A stretch of DNA of 64,000 nt from CBDBBY01 sp965203215 (GTDB lineage Bacteria; Pseudomonadota; Alphaproteobacteria; Rhodobacterales; Rhodobacteraceae): positions 1,984,001 to 2,048,000 of the forward strand of contig CBDBBY010000001.1 of the NCBI GenBank assembly GCA_965203215.1. The letters run 5' to 3'. The notes under the pieces were generated by a model. The model had not been told where the DNA came from, made no database searches, and worked only from the letters and a program-made list of their open reading frames with translations. The position numbers and the translations under genes were made by a program. Below are positions 37,317 through 46,278 of the stretch, in pieces. Position 1 is the first letter of the stretch. Every line of letters starts with the position of its first letter.

Positions 37317-38544
37317 CGTCGGTAGCAGACTGCTTGTCTGCCGCGAAGGGGAGGAAACCAAGCTTTCGAAAGCGGATGCGGAACGCTTCGAAAAGATAGC
37401 GACCTCCGCGGCGCGGCGCCTCAAATTCGGCACCGAAAGGATCGTTTCCCGCACTGCCGGCGGCGTCAGAACCGGCGACGTTGTGGGCGTCCTCGCAACT
37501 GGGGAACGCACGCTCGAAATACTTCCAAAAATCGAAGGGGAAGACTCCGCAGTGCGGCACGCGCTGGTGCACATGATCGCGGAAACCGAAGGCTTCCGCA
37601 CGGGCGTCGCCGATGTTGCATCAATGGGCGTCCAGCATCAGAATCTGCTCGACTGCCTTGTGCAGGTTCACGGACGCCGAATGCTTGCCGCCGTGCGTCG
37701 CGGAATTCCCCGGCGCTACGCCCACTGCCGCGACGACCTGCCGATCCTGCGGGGCAAGCTGGATGTTCCTCGGCAATTTACCCATTTCGCCTACCGTATC
37801 GACCGCGTCGCCTGCGCTTATGACGAACTGTCCGTCGATACGCCTCTCAGCCGCGTTTTGAAGGCTTCCGTCCGTAGAATGACGCGTTTCGTGCGATCAT
37901 ACGCAAGCCAAAGGCTAATGGCCGAATTAGTCGGGCATTTCGAAAACGTCGCGGATTCACTTGCGCCGCTCCGCGAACGCGTGCAGATCGACCGGACCAA
38001 TGTAGCGTTTCGCGATCTCTACAAACGCGCCTGCTTCCTGCTGGAAGGCAATTTCCAATCGACGACCAGCGGCGGACTGGATGGCTATGCCCTTCTTTTC
38101 CCGATGGGCGAATTATTCGAGAATTTCGTTGGATGCATGCTGAAAAGAGCGAGTCCTCATCCCGTCCGTCTTCAGCACGGCAAGCATCACGCGCTCAAAT
38201 GCGAAGACGGTCGGCAGATTTTTGGACTCCGTCCCGATGCGGTGATTGAATCGCCGGACGGCGCTGTCATTCTCGACACCAAGTGGAAGCGGATTGATCC
38301 TTCGAGGCGGGATCGGAACGTAATGCATTCGGATGTCTACCAGATGCTTGCTTACGCGGACGCCTACTCGGGGAAGCGCCTTGTGCTTCTTTACCCGTGG
38401 CACGGCCAATCCGTCCGACCCGCCGGTTTGGAATGCGGATGGCTGACAAATCGCGCCGAATGCCGACTGGACGTAGCGACCATCGATGTGGCGAAACCTT
38501 CAAGTGCCGTCGCGACGCTGCGCAGCATCCTTGGCTCCGGCTGA
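37282..38544 (+). CDS. mcrC: McrC-like nuclease subunit
   Basis: A 420-residue partner of McrB. The PD-(D/E)XK nuclease site is visible as LRPDAVIESPDGAVILDTKWKRI (Asp319, Asp332, Lys334), preceded by FPMGELFENFVGCMLKR, a typical McrC block. The N-terminal part (GVLATGERTLEILPKI) matches the 5-methylcytosine restriction subunit family. The ATG at 37282 is chosen; ATG at 37261 is an alternative and the frame is open to 37120. It overlaps mcrB by about 35 bases, so the subunits are co-expressed. The complex would translocate on and cut incoming modified DNA. Confidence 0.88.
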   Translation: MVESIADKTPGDVGSRLLVCREGEETKLSKADAERFEKIATSAARRLKFGTERIVSRTAGGVRTGDVVGVLATGERTLEILPKIEGEDSAVRHALVHMIAETEGFRTGVADVASMGVQHQNLLDCLVQVHGRRMLAAVRRGIPRRYAHCRDDLPILRGKLDVPRQFTHFAYRIDRVACAYDELSVDTPLSRVLKASVRRMTRFVRSYASQRLMAELVGHFENVADSLAPLRERVQIDRTNVAFRDLYKRACFLLEGNFQSTTSGGLDGYALLFPMGELFENFVGCMLKRASPHPVRLQHGKHHALKCEDGRQIFGLRPDAVIESPDGAVILDTKWKRIDPSRRDRNVMHSDVYQMLAYADAYSGKRLVLLYPWHGQSVRPAGLECGWLTNRAECRLDVATIDVAKPSSAVATLRSILGSG

Positions 38545-39279
38545 CGCCCGTTGCGCCCGCGATGGACGAGCCATCTTGGTAAAGGGCTAAATTGAATGAA
38601 GCGCGAACGTAGCGATATGCATTTGCTGACAGTAAGTCGCGCGTCGCGCTGACCGTCAATCCGATAGCCGGAACGCTCGACTTCGTCGACCCCGATTGCG
38701 CTGACGGCGAAAAACCCTGCGATGAGCACTGCAACTGAACGGTTAACCGACTGCGCGCGGCCAAGGCTAGCAGTGCTCTTCGGGCCGTCCTATCGAAAGG
38801 GCCAGCTGCGGAATTTCTCGTGCCGGAAGCCGACATCTGCGACAGCTTACTGAGAAGAATTGGAGTCCGATTTTCGCCGCTGCCGCGCTGCCGAACGCCT
38901 CGGCAGCCTCAACCCGGAAGGCCGCCGCAGTCGGCAGCGAAGGAGATGCCTACCTGATCATACTTGCCTGCAGCGGAACCGCGCAGCTCGTTCCCACATT
39001 AAAATGCCTGACAGCGCTAAGCCCTGTCTTTCGCTTCTCCCTGTCGCGAATGTTCTGCCGAAGCGATTGAATTCAGTTAACGGGCGGGGTTGTCCGAACT
39101 GCAAGCCGCAACCGTTCGACGCTGTCATATCCATTTCGGTACAGATTCATTCGACTTCAATGGATTCGTGTGCAATGCGGCGCCACGATCCATTTCAGCC
39201 GTCCTAACGGCCTCTGGCAAATTCTTCGCAATTCAATATTCTTGCCTGCGGAGTTCGCTTTGCTTTCCGGGTTGCTGCG
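38545..39279. other. 735-bp stretch without a supported gene
   Basis: No gene or RNA recognised between mcrC and the SnoaL gene. Frames here are short and mutually overlapping. It is the likely right border of the McrBC insertion, with no obvious repeats. Confidence 0.5.
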
Positions 39280-40545
39280 ATGCTTGCCAATGATGTTGTT
39301 CAAGTGCAGAGTCTGCTCAATCCGGACGGCGGTCTACCGTCGACCCCGGACAGGAATACGACCGAACTACGATCAGATATCGAAATGGCCCAATCTGTGT
39401 CGCCTCCAGAGAACATTGCAGGTCCCCTCAACGATGTAGCTCAGAGGTTCGAACCGCTGCAGCACCGTCATATGCCGAAAGATTTTTCGATTTCGCTCGA
39501 CGCTTACCGTCGAGGCGGAACCGACAGAATCTTCGACAGCAGCGAAAATCCCGCCAGGCTGCACCCCATGCGCGGCTTCGAGCCGACCTATTCCGATATT
39601 GTCGACTATATCGTCCGCATCACGCATCGAATTTGGGAAGAGAAGGACATCGGATACATCTACGACACGTACAGCCACGATTGCCGGGTGTGGGATGATG
39701 TCGGACTGCAATACGGCCGAGACAAGATCGTCGCGGATACGGTGCACACCAACAACGCCTTTCCAGATATCAGGCTGGTAGCTGACGAGGTTATTTGGGC
39801 AGGAGACGAACTGGTCGGATTCCACACTTCGCACCGAACGATGATCCTCGGAACCAATACCGGCTTCAGCCGTTTTGGCGCGCCGACCGGCAAGTCCGTA
39901 CGATTGTTCTGCATCGCGAACTGCGTTTCGCGCGACAACGAAATATATTTGGAACATGTGCAGTACGACTCGGCGGGAATGCTGAAGCAACTCGGATTCG
40001 ACCTTGTGGAGTGCGCCAAATCCGCGGCCGCCCATGGGAATGCCGAAGTCCCGCCGAATTTCATGGCGAGCGAGCCCAAGCGGATGTCGGGTCAAGGAAA
40101 GCCCGCCGCAATTCCAATTCCCGTCGCCGACGACGACATCGCGGAATTCGTACGATGCGCTTTCCATGCTGTCTGGAACCGCCGCAACTTGTCGGCACTC
40201 GACAAAATCTACGACCCGTCGACGGTCTACGAGGGAGCGACCGGAAGGGTCTACAAGGGCATCGGCCAGATAAAGTCGTTCGTCCTCTCGATGCTGGCCA
40301 TGTTTCCGAACCTGTCCATGTCGGTTGACGACATTTACTGGATGGGCAATCCGGAAGATGGATATCTGGTTGCGGCGCGATGGAGCGCGGTCGGCGCACA
40401 TAGGGGCAACGGCCCGTACGGAGAGCCGACCGGCAGAGAAACGCAAATCTGGGGGATAACCCAATGGCAAATCAAGAACGGAACGGTCCATAAGGAATGG
40501 ACGATGTTTAATGAATTCGGCGTTTTGATGCAATTGTTCGGCTGA
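39280..40545 (+). CDS. Protein with two SnoaL/NTF2-like domains
   Basis: A 421-residue protein. Domain 1 spans about residues 105-235 (DIVDYIVRITHRIWEEKDIGYIYDTYSHDCRVWDD...) and domain 2 about 285-420 (FVRCAFHAVWNRRNLSALDKIYDPSTVYEGATGRVYKGIGQIKSFVLSMLAMFPNLSMSVDDIYWMGN). Both follow the SnoaL-like ester-cyclase pattern. The first 65 residues look less conserved, and ATGs at 39385 or 39472 may be the real start; no strong ribosome site decides this. It precedes the binding-protein gene by 48 bases and is probably in the same operon. Function unknown; it may bind or process the transported compound. Confidence 0.8.
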   Translation: MLANDVVQVQSLLNPDGGLPSTPDRNTTELRSDIEMAQSVSPPENIAGPLNDVAQRFEPLQHRHMPKDFSISLDAYRRGGTDRIFDSSENPARLHPMRGFEPTYSDIVDYIVRITHRIWEEKDIGYIYDTYSHDCRVWDDVGLQYGRDKIVADTVHTNNAFPDIRLVADEVIWAGDELVGFHTSHRTMILGTNTGFSRFGAPTGKSVRLFCIANCVSRDNEIYLEHVQYDSAGMLKQLGFDLVECAKSAAAHGNAEVPPNFMASEPKRMSGQGKPAAIPIPVADDDIAEFVRCAFHAVWNRRNLSALDKIYDPSTVYEGATGRVYKGIGQIKSFVLSMLAMFPNLSMSVDDIYWMGNPEDGYLVAARWSAVGAHRGNGPYGEPTGRETQIWGITQWQIKNGTVHKEWTMFNEFGVLMQLFG

Positions 40546-40593
40546 TTGAAGATCGGGCGCCGATTATTCGGAAACCAACAAGGAGGATTGAAA

Positions 40594-41829
40594 ATGAACT
40601 TAAGGAAAACCCTTGCCGCCGCAGCATTCGCGGTCGTCCCCGTAACCGCCAGCGCGAATTGCGGAATCGAAAGCGACGGGGAAGTGAATGTGATTTCGAA
40701 CTTTTTCGAAACGCTGGAGCTTCTCGCGAATGTCATGGAGGAGTGCGAGACGGACCAGTTCACGGTCGACGTCAAGTTGACGACCGACCACAAGGCCGAA
40801 AGAGAACGGGCTTTTGAGGCAGCTTCGTCGCCCTACGACGCATCGGCGATCGCGAATGCTTCGATAACGGTCCTTCAGGCGAAGGGCCAGTTGATGCCGC
40901 TCAACGACCTGGTGGAAAAGTACCGCGACGAATACAACATCGAAGACCAGATGCTCATTCGTTTCGGCGATGATGTGATGGCGGTGGCGTTCATGGCGAA
41001 TGCACAGCATTTATTCTACAGGAAGGACATTTTCGAGAAGCATGGCCTTTCCGTGCCGAAGACCTATGACGAACTGCTTGCGACGGCCGAGATTCTAAGC
41101 GCCGACGATTCGATCGACTACCCGTTCGGCGCGGCCTTCGGCGGCCCGGGAAATTGGGAGCGCGGAAACGAGTTCGTCAACATGCTGTTCGCCAACGGCG
41201 GCCGGATGTTCGACCCGGTCACGTCTGAACCGATGTTTGATCAGCCTGAAGGCGTTGAAGCGCTCGAAATGATGGGCAAGCTAATGGCATACATGTCGCC
41301 GAACGCACTCTCGCATGACTTCGGGGACGTTAAGCGTCAACTGCAGCAAGGCGAAATCGCGATGGCCATCCAATGGGGCGACCAAGCCCGGACCATGGAC
41401 GCCGAAGGTGAGAGCGCCGTCATCGGCATGGTGGGATTCGCTCCGGCGCCGGCCATGATGGAAGGCGGCCATCCGGCCTCGACGTTCTGGTGGGACGGCT
41501 ACGTGATTCCCAAAAACCTTGACGGCGATGCGGAAACCGCATTTCGCGTGATCATGCACGCTACAAGGGAAGAAGTTGTAGCGGCGAACAATGATACGAC
41601 GCTTTGGATCCGTTCGAATTACCAGCCTACGGAATACACCGGCGCAATCATCGAAACTGTGAATCTGATGGCGCCGCCCTATCCGATGACTCCGCAGGCC
41701 GAGTTTGCGCACGGAGCGATCGGCAACAACATCGGCGACTTCCTTGCAGGAAAGGAAAGCGCGGAGCAGTCGCTGGCGGATGCCGCCGCAGACTACCGCT
41801 CGGCCGCCGCCGACGCCGGCCTTCTCTGA
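40594..41829 (+). CDS. Carbohydrate ABC transporter substrate-binding protein (family 1)
   Basis: A 411-residue periplasmic binding protein. The start at 40594 follows AAGGAGG by seven bases, and the signal peptide is MNLRKTLAAAAFAVVPVTASA. The mature protein shows family-1 blocks: LFYRKDIFEKHGLSVPKTYDELLATAEIL, FVNMLFANGGRMFD and GEIAMAIQWGDQARTM. It acts as receptor for the two permeases that follow. The usual ligands are oligosaccharides, polyols or glycerol phosphodiesters; the one here cannot be deduced. A strong hairpin after the gene should keep its expression above that of the permeases. Confidence 0.9.
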   Translation: MNLRKTLAAAAFAVVPVTASANCGIESDGEVNVISNFFETLELLANVMEECETDQFTVDVKLTTDHKAERERAFEAASSPYDASAIANASITVLQAKGQLMPLNDLVEKYRDEYNIEDQMLIRFGDDVMAVAFMANAQHLFYRKDIFEKHGLSVPKTYDELLATAEILSADDSIDYPFGAAFGGPGNWERGNEFVNMLFANGGRMFDPVTSEPMFDQPEGVEALEMMGKLMAYMSPNALSHDFGDVKRQLQQGEIAMAIQWGDQARTMDAEGESAVIGMVGFAPAPAMMEGGHPASTFWWDGYVIPKNLDGDAETAFRVIMHATREEVVAANNDTTLWIRSNYQPTEYTGAIIETVNLMAPPYPMTPQAEFAHGAIGNNIGDFLAGKESAEQSLADAAADYRSAAADAGLL

Positions 41830-41840
41830 AGCGTCGACGC

Positions 41841-41870
41841 AATGCGCCCGGCATGACGTCCGGGCGCATT
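41841..41870 (+). terminator. Strong stem-loop with T-tract after the binding-protein gene
   Basis: AATGCGCCCGG (41841-41851) pairs perfectly with CCGGGCGCATT (41860-41870), loop eight bases, followed by CAATTTTT. It looks like an intrinsic terminator. As the permease genes continue 48 bases on, it probably acts as a partial terminator/attenuator that gives more binding protein than permease. Confidence 0.75.
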
Positions 41871-41917
41871 CAATTTTTGCAGCTTGATCGCAGCCCGTTG
41901 GCGAAGCGGAGTTTCGT

Positions 41918-42967
41918 TTGACAACACGGAGTTTCCTTTCGTTCGTCGCGCCTTCCGTGGCTTGCATGGTGATCCTGATCGCGTTGCCCTTGATCGGGGT
42001 CGTCTATCTCGCGCTGCACCAGTCCCATGTGAAAACGGAACTCGTCGAAGTCACGACGGAAGTTCCCATATTCGGGTCGCAGACCCGCAAGCAAACGCGG
42101 AACATTCCGCAGCCCGTACTTGACGAGAACGGAAACCCGATTTGGATTTGGGAATTTGTCGGCGCGTACAACTTGGAAAAGGCCGCCGCGGTCGAAGGCT
42201 TGAAGGATGCATTCACGCGCGACCGGGACAAGAATTCGGAAACCGGCTGGCTTCAGGGATTGTACAAGGAGATCACAAATTACGAGTTTTGGGGCGCGCT
42301 TGAATTCACGCTTCTTTACACATTCGCGACCACGCCCGTTATCCTTGTTCTCGGCCTTGGATTGGCCCTTGCGGTCAACAGCGTGACGGAACGCCTGCGC
42401 GGCTCGCTCATCTTCGCGACCCTGCTTCCCATGATCGTCACGCCGGTCGTCTCCTCGCTGGCGATCTTCTGGATGTTTCTCGACAGCGGCGTAATCACCT
42501 CCATCCTTGAATGGATGGGGTTCGGGAAGTTCTACTTTCTCGCCGACCAAATCTCGACAAGAATACTGATCATCTTCTACGGAGTATGGTGGGCCGCGCC
42601 GTTCGCTTTCATCATTCTGTACGCCGGGCTGCAGACTCTGCCCAGAGAACCGCTTGAATCGGCAATGATCGACGGCGCCAACGAATGGCAGCGCCTTCGA
42701 TACGTGATCATTCCGCATTTGTCGCCGCTCGTGACCGTGATCGCCCTCATTCACATCATGGACGCATATCGCGTCTTCGAGCCGATTCTGGTTTTCAATT
42801 CAAGCGTGTACGCGAACTCGGTCCAATACCTGACCTTCTACACTTTGGGGTTTGAAGACAACGTGCACAAAGCGGCGGCCTATTCAATCCTGACGATCAT
42901 CGGCGTTGTCATACTCCTGATACCCGTGCTGCGGCAAAGCTTCCGGGAACGCAAGCCGGCGACATGA
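41918..42967 (+). CDS. Carbohydrate ABC transporter permease (MalF/UgpA-like)
   Basis: A 349-residue permease with an N-terminal membrane helix (FVAPSVACMVILIALPLIGVVYLAL), a periplasmic segment of about 90 residues and the transport core. The EAA loop is LPREPLESAMIDGANEWQRLRYVIIPHLSP, typical of CUT1-type transporters. The start is a TTG at 41918 with GCGGAG upstream. It ends with ATGA overlap into the second permease. The periplasmic insertion (VPIFGSQTRKQTRNIPQPVLDENGNPIW) is longer than usual for UgpA and contains a run resembling a metal- or ligand-contacting loop, though that is speculation. Confidence 0.9.
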   Translation: MTTRSFLSFVAPSVACMVILIALPLIGVVYLALHQSHVKTELVEVTTEVPIFGSQTRKQTRNIPQPVLDENGNPIWIWEFVGAYNLEKAAAVEGLKDAFTRDRDKNSETGWLQGLYKEITNYEFWGALEFTLLYTFATTPVILVLGLGLALAVNSVTERLRGSLIFATLLPMIVTPVVSSLAIFWMFLDSGVITSILEWMGFGKFYFLADQISTRILIIFYGVWWAAPFAFIILYAGLQTLPREPLESAMIDGANEWQRLRYVIIPHLSPLVTVIALIHIMDAYRVFEPILVFNSSVYANSVQYLTFYTLGFEDNVHKAAAYSILTIIGVVILLIPVLRQSFRERKPAT

Positions 42968-43800
42968 AGCGAAGACGCCCTATATGGCTTGCCGCATTGA
43001 CCGGCACCGGGCTTTGGGTCTGGGTATTCATCGCGGTGTTTCCGTTCTTTTGGATGTTTCTGATTTCCTTCCGGGAGCCGGTCCACGCGTTCTCGTCGCC
43101 GCCGACCTTGTTTGCGCCGATGACGCTGGAGAATTTCCGCCATATCTGGGTGGAAGACAAATTCTGGCGGTTCGGAATCAACACGGCGGTCGTCACCTTG
43201 GCCACGGTCGCCGTATCTTTGACGATCGGCTGCTTGGCAGGTTACGCCCTCGCCCGCTACCGCGGCTCGCTGGGTTTCTGGCTTCTGGTTGCGGCCCTTG
43301 TATTCCGGGCCCTTCCGCACGTCGTTCTGCTGACGGCGTACAAACCGACGTTCTTCCAGCTGGGAATTTGGAGCCGGTACGAGACGCTGATCATGGTGCT
43401 TGTCGCCATCAACCAGCCGTTCACCATCTGGATGCTCAGGGCGTTCTTCATCAGCATACCCAAGGACTTGGACGAAGCCGCGATGACCGATGGCTGTTCC
43501 AGATGGCAGGCATTCAGGCTGGTGATCGTACCTGTCATGTGGCCTGGAGTTATCACCGCCGGGCTTTTCGCATTCCTTTTGGCATACAACGACTTCCTTA
43601 TCGCCAGCCAGCTCATGAACGGCGAAATGACCACGATGACGGCGGCGCTCGGAAACTACATGGGACAAAATCGGAGCATGGACCGACTGATGCACGGCAT
43701 AGCAGGCGCGGTGTCCGTGGTCGTGCCGATCATGATTCTGATTTACCTTTTCCAGAAACAGATCGTCGCGGGAATGACAGCTGGCGCGGTCAAGGGATAA
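42964..43800 (+). CDS. Carbohydrate ABC transporter permease (MalG/UgpE-like)
   Basis: A 278-residue permease whose ATG overlaps the stop of the first permease. It has the expected six helices and an EAA loop, IPKDLDEAAMTDGCSRWQAFRLVIVPVMWPG. It forms the heterodimeric channel with the preceding gene product. No ATP-binding subunit gene lies in this operon or nearby; the ATPases in the window belong to other transporter classes. A promiscuous MalK/UgpC-type ATPase encoded elsewhere must energise it. Confidence 0.9.
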   Translation: MKRRRPIWLAALTGTGLWVWVFIAVFPFFWMFLISFREPVHAFSSPPTLFAPMTLENFRHIWVEDKFWRFGINTAVVTLATVAVSLTIGCLAGYALARYRGSLGFWLLVAALVFRALPHVVLLTAYKPTFFQLGIWSRYETLIMVLVAINQPFTIWMLRAFFISIPKDLDEAAMTDGCSRWQAFRLVIVPVMWPGVITAGLFAFLLAYNDFLIASQLMNGEMTTMTAALGNYMGQNRSMDRLMHGIAGAVSVVVPIMILIYLFQKQIVAGMTAGAVKG

Positions 43801-43817
43801 CCATCGAAGGAGACGAA

Positions 43818-44267
43818 ATGTCCGCAGAATACAATCTTCGGCTCGTGCAGCGCATGTACGACGCATTGAACCGCCAAGACCTGGATGCGCACGACGAGTA
43901 TTGGCATGAGGACATGATTTGGCACGGTCCGCCGGGTTTCGGGTCAATCCACGGCCTCGACGGATTCAAGAACGACGTGCTCAAACCATTTTACGAAGCA
44001 TTTCCCGATTACCACGCAAAAAACGATATAGAATTCGCGGACGAAACCTGGGTGGCAGCGACCGGGTTCTTAACCGGAACGCAGAAAGGGCCATATTTGG
44101 GCTATCCGCCGTCCGGCCGAAAAATGCGGATGCGTTTCTCGGATTTCTGGCTGGTAAAGGATGGAAAGCTCAGTCAAAACTGGGTCATGATCGACCATGT
44201 CGACGTGTTTCGCCAGCTTGGCTTCGACATGATGGAATTGCTCCCGAAGCAAGGAGCTTCCCGCTGA
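43818..44267 (+). CDS. Single-domain SnoaL-like ester cyclase family protein
   Basis: A 149-residue protein with AAGGAGA seven bases before the ATG at 43818, 17 bases after the permease. It follows the SnoaL pattern: LVQRMYDALNRQDLDAHDEYWHEDMIWHGPPGFGSIHGLDGFKNDVLKPFYEAFPDYHAKNDIEFAD and DFWLVKDGKLSQNWVMIDHVDVFRQLG. SnoaL-like enzymes catalyse aldol cyclisation, hydrolysis or isomerisation in polyketide and steroid routes; many have unknown functions. It is the third SnoaL-type gene of the region and lies within the transporter operon, which suggests that it acts on the imported compound. Confidence 0.85.
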   Translation: MSAEYNLRLVQRMYDALNRQDLDAHDEYWHEDMIWHGPPGFGSIHGLDGFKNDVLKPFYEAFPDYHAKNDIEFADETWVAATGFLTGTQKGPYLGYPPSGRKMRMRFSDFWLVKDGKLSQNWVMIDHVDVFRQLGFDMMELLPKQGASR

Positions 44268-44474
44268 ATTGAATTCGTTCGAGGACGAGTCAAATAACTG
44301 CGCGCTACCTTTCGCCAAAGCGACGGCAACGGGCCGGACCCGCGCAAAACTCAAATGCTCGGCTGATCCGGCGCAATTGCTACGATCACTTCGTCCGAAA
44401 TCTTGCGGCGCCACGTCCGTTAAATTTGGACATAATCGGTAGAAGAGCGTGCCCGTATCTGATGAACGAATCTG

Positions 44475-45094
44475 CTATTCGGGGATTTCCATTTCTACTC
44501 GGATGCGATTCATGATGCATGCGTGGCGAATGAGCGGGAATCGATAACGAAACCTTAATGGATCCAGGCAAGGCCGACTCCCTGAACAATTCTGCCGGCG
44601 AAGACGCTGAATCCGCTGGTCAATAAGGTCTTCCGGAAGAAACACCGATCTATCCGCCTTCCAAGTTTCCAAGGCGGAGACCAGCAACGCATCGTCACAC
44701 CCATTTGCCGCCTTGAGTTCGTCAATGATCCAGAGCACTCCGTGAACACGCACCCCAGCTTTTTCCGCGGCTGAACGGAGACGGTCACCTGTCAGCAAAA
44801 TGCCGTCCTCGTGGCATTGCGCGGTTATCATGCAGATGCAGTCATTTGCCGATAGGCCGCTCTGCCGATGCCTCAACGCAAACGCCGCCTCCATTTGCTC
44901 TGGCGGCATATCGTAGGTGCTCATGCCCCGTCATCAAGCTGCGCCCATTCTTGCGGCATGAAGTCGAGCAGTTCAGAATGCCGGATCGGCAAGGGCACGA
45001 TAAAGCTATAGGGCAGACAACACAAAACGGGCAGCAACCCTCCCTTGCGAAGGTCGATCAGGCAGGACGCATCATTGACGACGACATAAGTCAC
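44475..45094 (-). pseudogene. PIN-domain toxin split by a frameshift
   Basis: Two frames together make one PIN-domain protein. A GTG at 45094 (overlapping the stop of the XRE-ImmA gene, GTGA) starts TYVVVNDASCLIDLRKGG..., with the active-site aspartates, and ends after DFMPQEWAQLDDGA with TGA at 44921-44923. A second frame starts in ATGA overlap at 44924 (MSTYDMPPEQMEAAF...LSANDC...ILLTGDRLRSAAEKAGVRVHGVLWIIDELKAA), completing the fold. The junction falls inside what is normally one continuous domain, so a frameshift is likely; a translationally coupled split toxin is less likely. The second frame also runs about 40 residues past the usual end. It pairs with the antitoxin-like gene at 45091. 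Confidence 0.7.
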
Positions 45095-46176
45095 TGATCG
45101 AGCGGCCCCCGGATTTCACGTTCAACGGTGGAAAGCGGGAGACGCAGGAACTGGGCGGCGCGAACGGGCGAAATAAGTTCTTCGCCGAGAGCCCTCCAAA
45201 CCAACTGATTGAATCGCTTCGGCCGTTCAAAAGATCCGAAGCCTTCATCGTCGCGGACCGGTTCAGGCTCCTCGGTGCGCCACGAGCGCGCATAGGACCT
45301 GAACGCATATTCGATCGCGCCCTGCGGCAAGATCCCGGCATGCCCCAGCCGCATCAGCATCGCCGCTGCCGAAATCCCGTACAACCGTTTCAGCCGCATG
45401 ATCTCATGATAGGTCGTGCCGCGGCGGTTCTCGCCAACCTCACCGACCAGATGTTCCGTCGGCACCAGAAATGCGCTTGCGAAACGGTTCATGGCCCTTT
45501 CCAGACGGATTTCGCGATTGCCCGTCCCGCGGATAACGCGGTGCGCCAGCTCATGGGCGAAGTTGAACCGCTTGCGCTCGAAATTGGTCCGCCTGGACAC
45601 AACAACCGCTTCGGCATCAGGTCTGCCGCCGCTCCGTTTCGCATTGCAGGAAAGTCCGTCGAAGCGTTCGGGCAGGTCTGCTTCAATGACTTTGATGCCC
45701 TTATCTTCCAGCAACGCCGCCATGCTCGGGATCGGATCAATCCCGCGCTTCCATTTCTTGCGCAGCTTGTGGGCGAGAGCATCGACCGCCTCGAAATTCT
45801 CGACATGATCGGTGACGAGTTCGCCGAAGGGATCATCCGGAGGAGCCAATTCAAGGATATCTTCGATAGCCAGATAATCTTCAAGCTTTTCGATCACGAT
45901 TGCTTCGGCCTGCACTCTGTCGCGCGCCGAAGTGCTCGAGTGCTTGCGGAATTCGATCCCGCTCAGAGCTTCGATCTGACCGCCCATCAGGAAATCCAAG
46001 GACACGCCGAGCGATTTGCCTAGACCGACCAGTACGGCCGACGACGGCATCATCTTTCCAGCTTCGTACTTGCTGATTGCTTGCGCGCTGACTTTTGGAG
46101 ACGCGCGCTCGGCTAGCGCCCGCATCGACAGGCCAGCTTTCTTTCTTGCCAGTCGCAGCTTTTGTCCGAACATCAT
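45091..46176 (-). CDS. XRE helix-turn-helix / ImmA-IrrE metallopeptidase fusion, antitoxin-like
   Basis: A 361-residue protein. Residues 1-65 are an XRE helix-turn-helix (LRLARKKAGLSMRALAERASPKVSAQAISKYEAG). Residues 180-260 form an ImmA/IrrE peptidase domain with the zinc motif HELAH (208-212) and the downstream motif RLERAMNRFASAFLVP. The start at 46176 has AAGGAA upstream; an open frame reaches 46254. ImmA-type proteins cleave phage or mobile-element repressors, and fused forms often act as regulators of adjacent toxins. Its stop overlaps the PIN toxin start. The pair is probably a toxin-antitoxin module, now damaged on the toxin side. Confidence 0.85.
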   Translation of the reverse strand: MMFGQKLRLARKKAGLSMRALAERASPKVSAQAISKYEAGKMMPSSAVLVGLGKSLGVSLDFLMGGQIEALSGIEFRKHSSTSARDRVQAEAIVIEKLEDYLAIEDILELAPPDDPFGELVTDHVENFEAVDALAHKLRKKWKRGIDPIPSMAALLEDKGIKVIEADLPERFDGLSCNAKRSGGRPDAEAVVVSRRTNFERKRFNFAHELAHRVIRGTGNREIRLERAMNRFASAFLVPTEHLVGEVGENRRGTTYHEIMRLKRLYGISAAAMLMRLGHAGILPQGAIEYAFRSYARSWRTEEPEPVRDDEGFGSFERPKRFNQLVWRALGEELISPVRAAQFLRLPLSTVEREIRGPLDQ

Positions 46177-46278
46177 CGCATTCCTTTTGACGCGTGTGGT
46201 TGATATACGCGTTATTCTTATATAATTGTAAACACAAGATTGACGAATCATCAACCTAAATCAATCGGAAGACAATAA

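Noticed and set aside
39430..39460. TAGCTCAG and GGTTCGAACC motifs resembling tRNA arms
   Set aside because: They are adjacent rather than separated by an anticodon arm and lie inside an open frame.
39373..40533. 386-codon minus-strand frame
   Set aside because: Antisense to the double SnoaL protein, which shows two recognisable domains on the plus strand.
42984..44267. 427-codon frame spanning the second permease and SnoaL gene
   Set aside because: Only the last 149 codons (from 43818, with a good ribosome site) are protein-like; the rest is an alternate frame of the permease.
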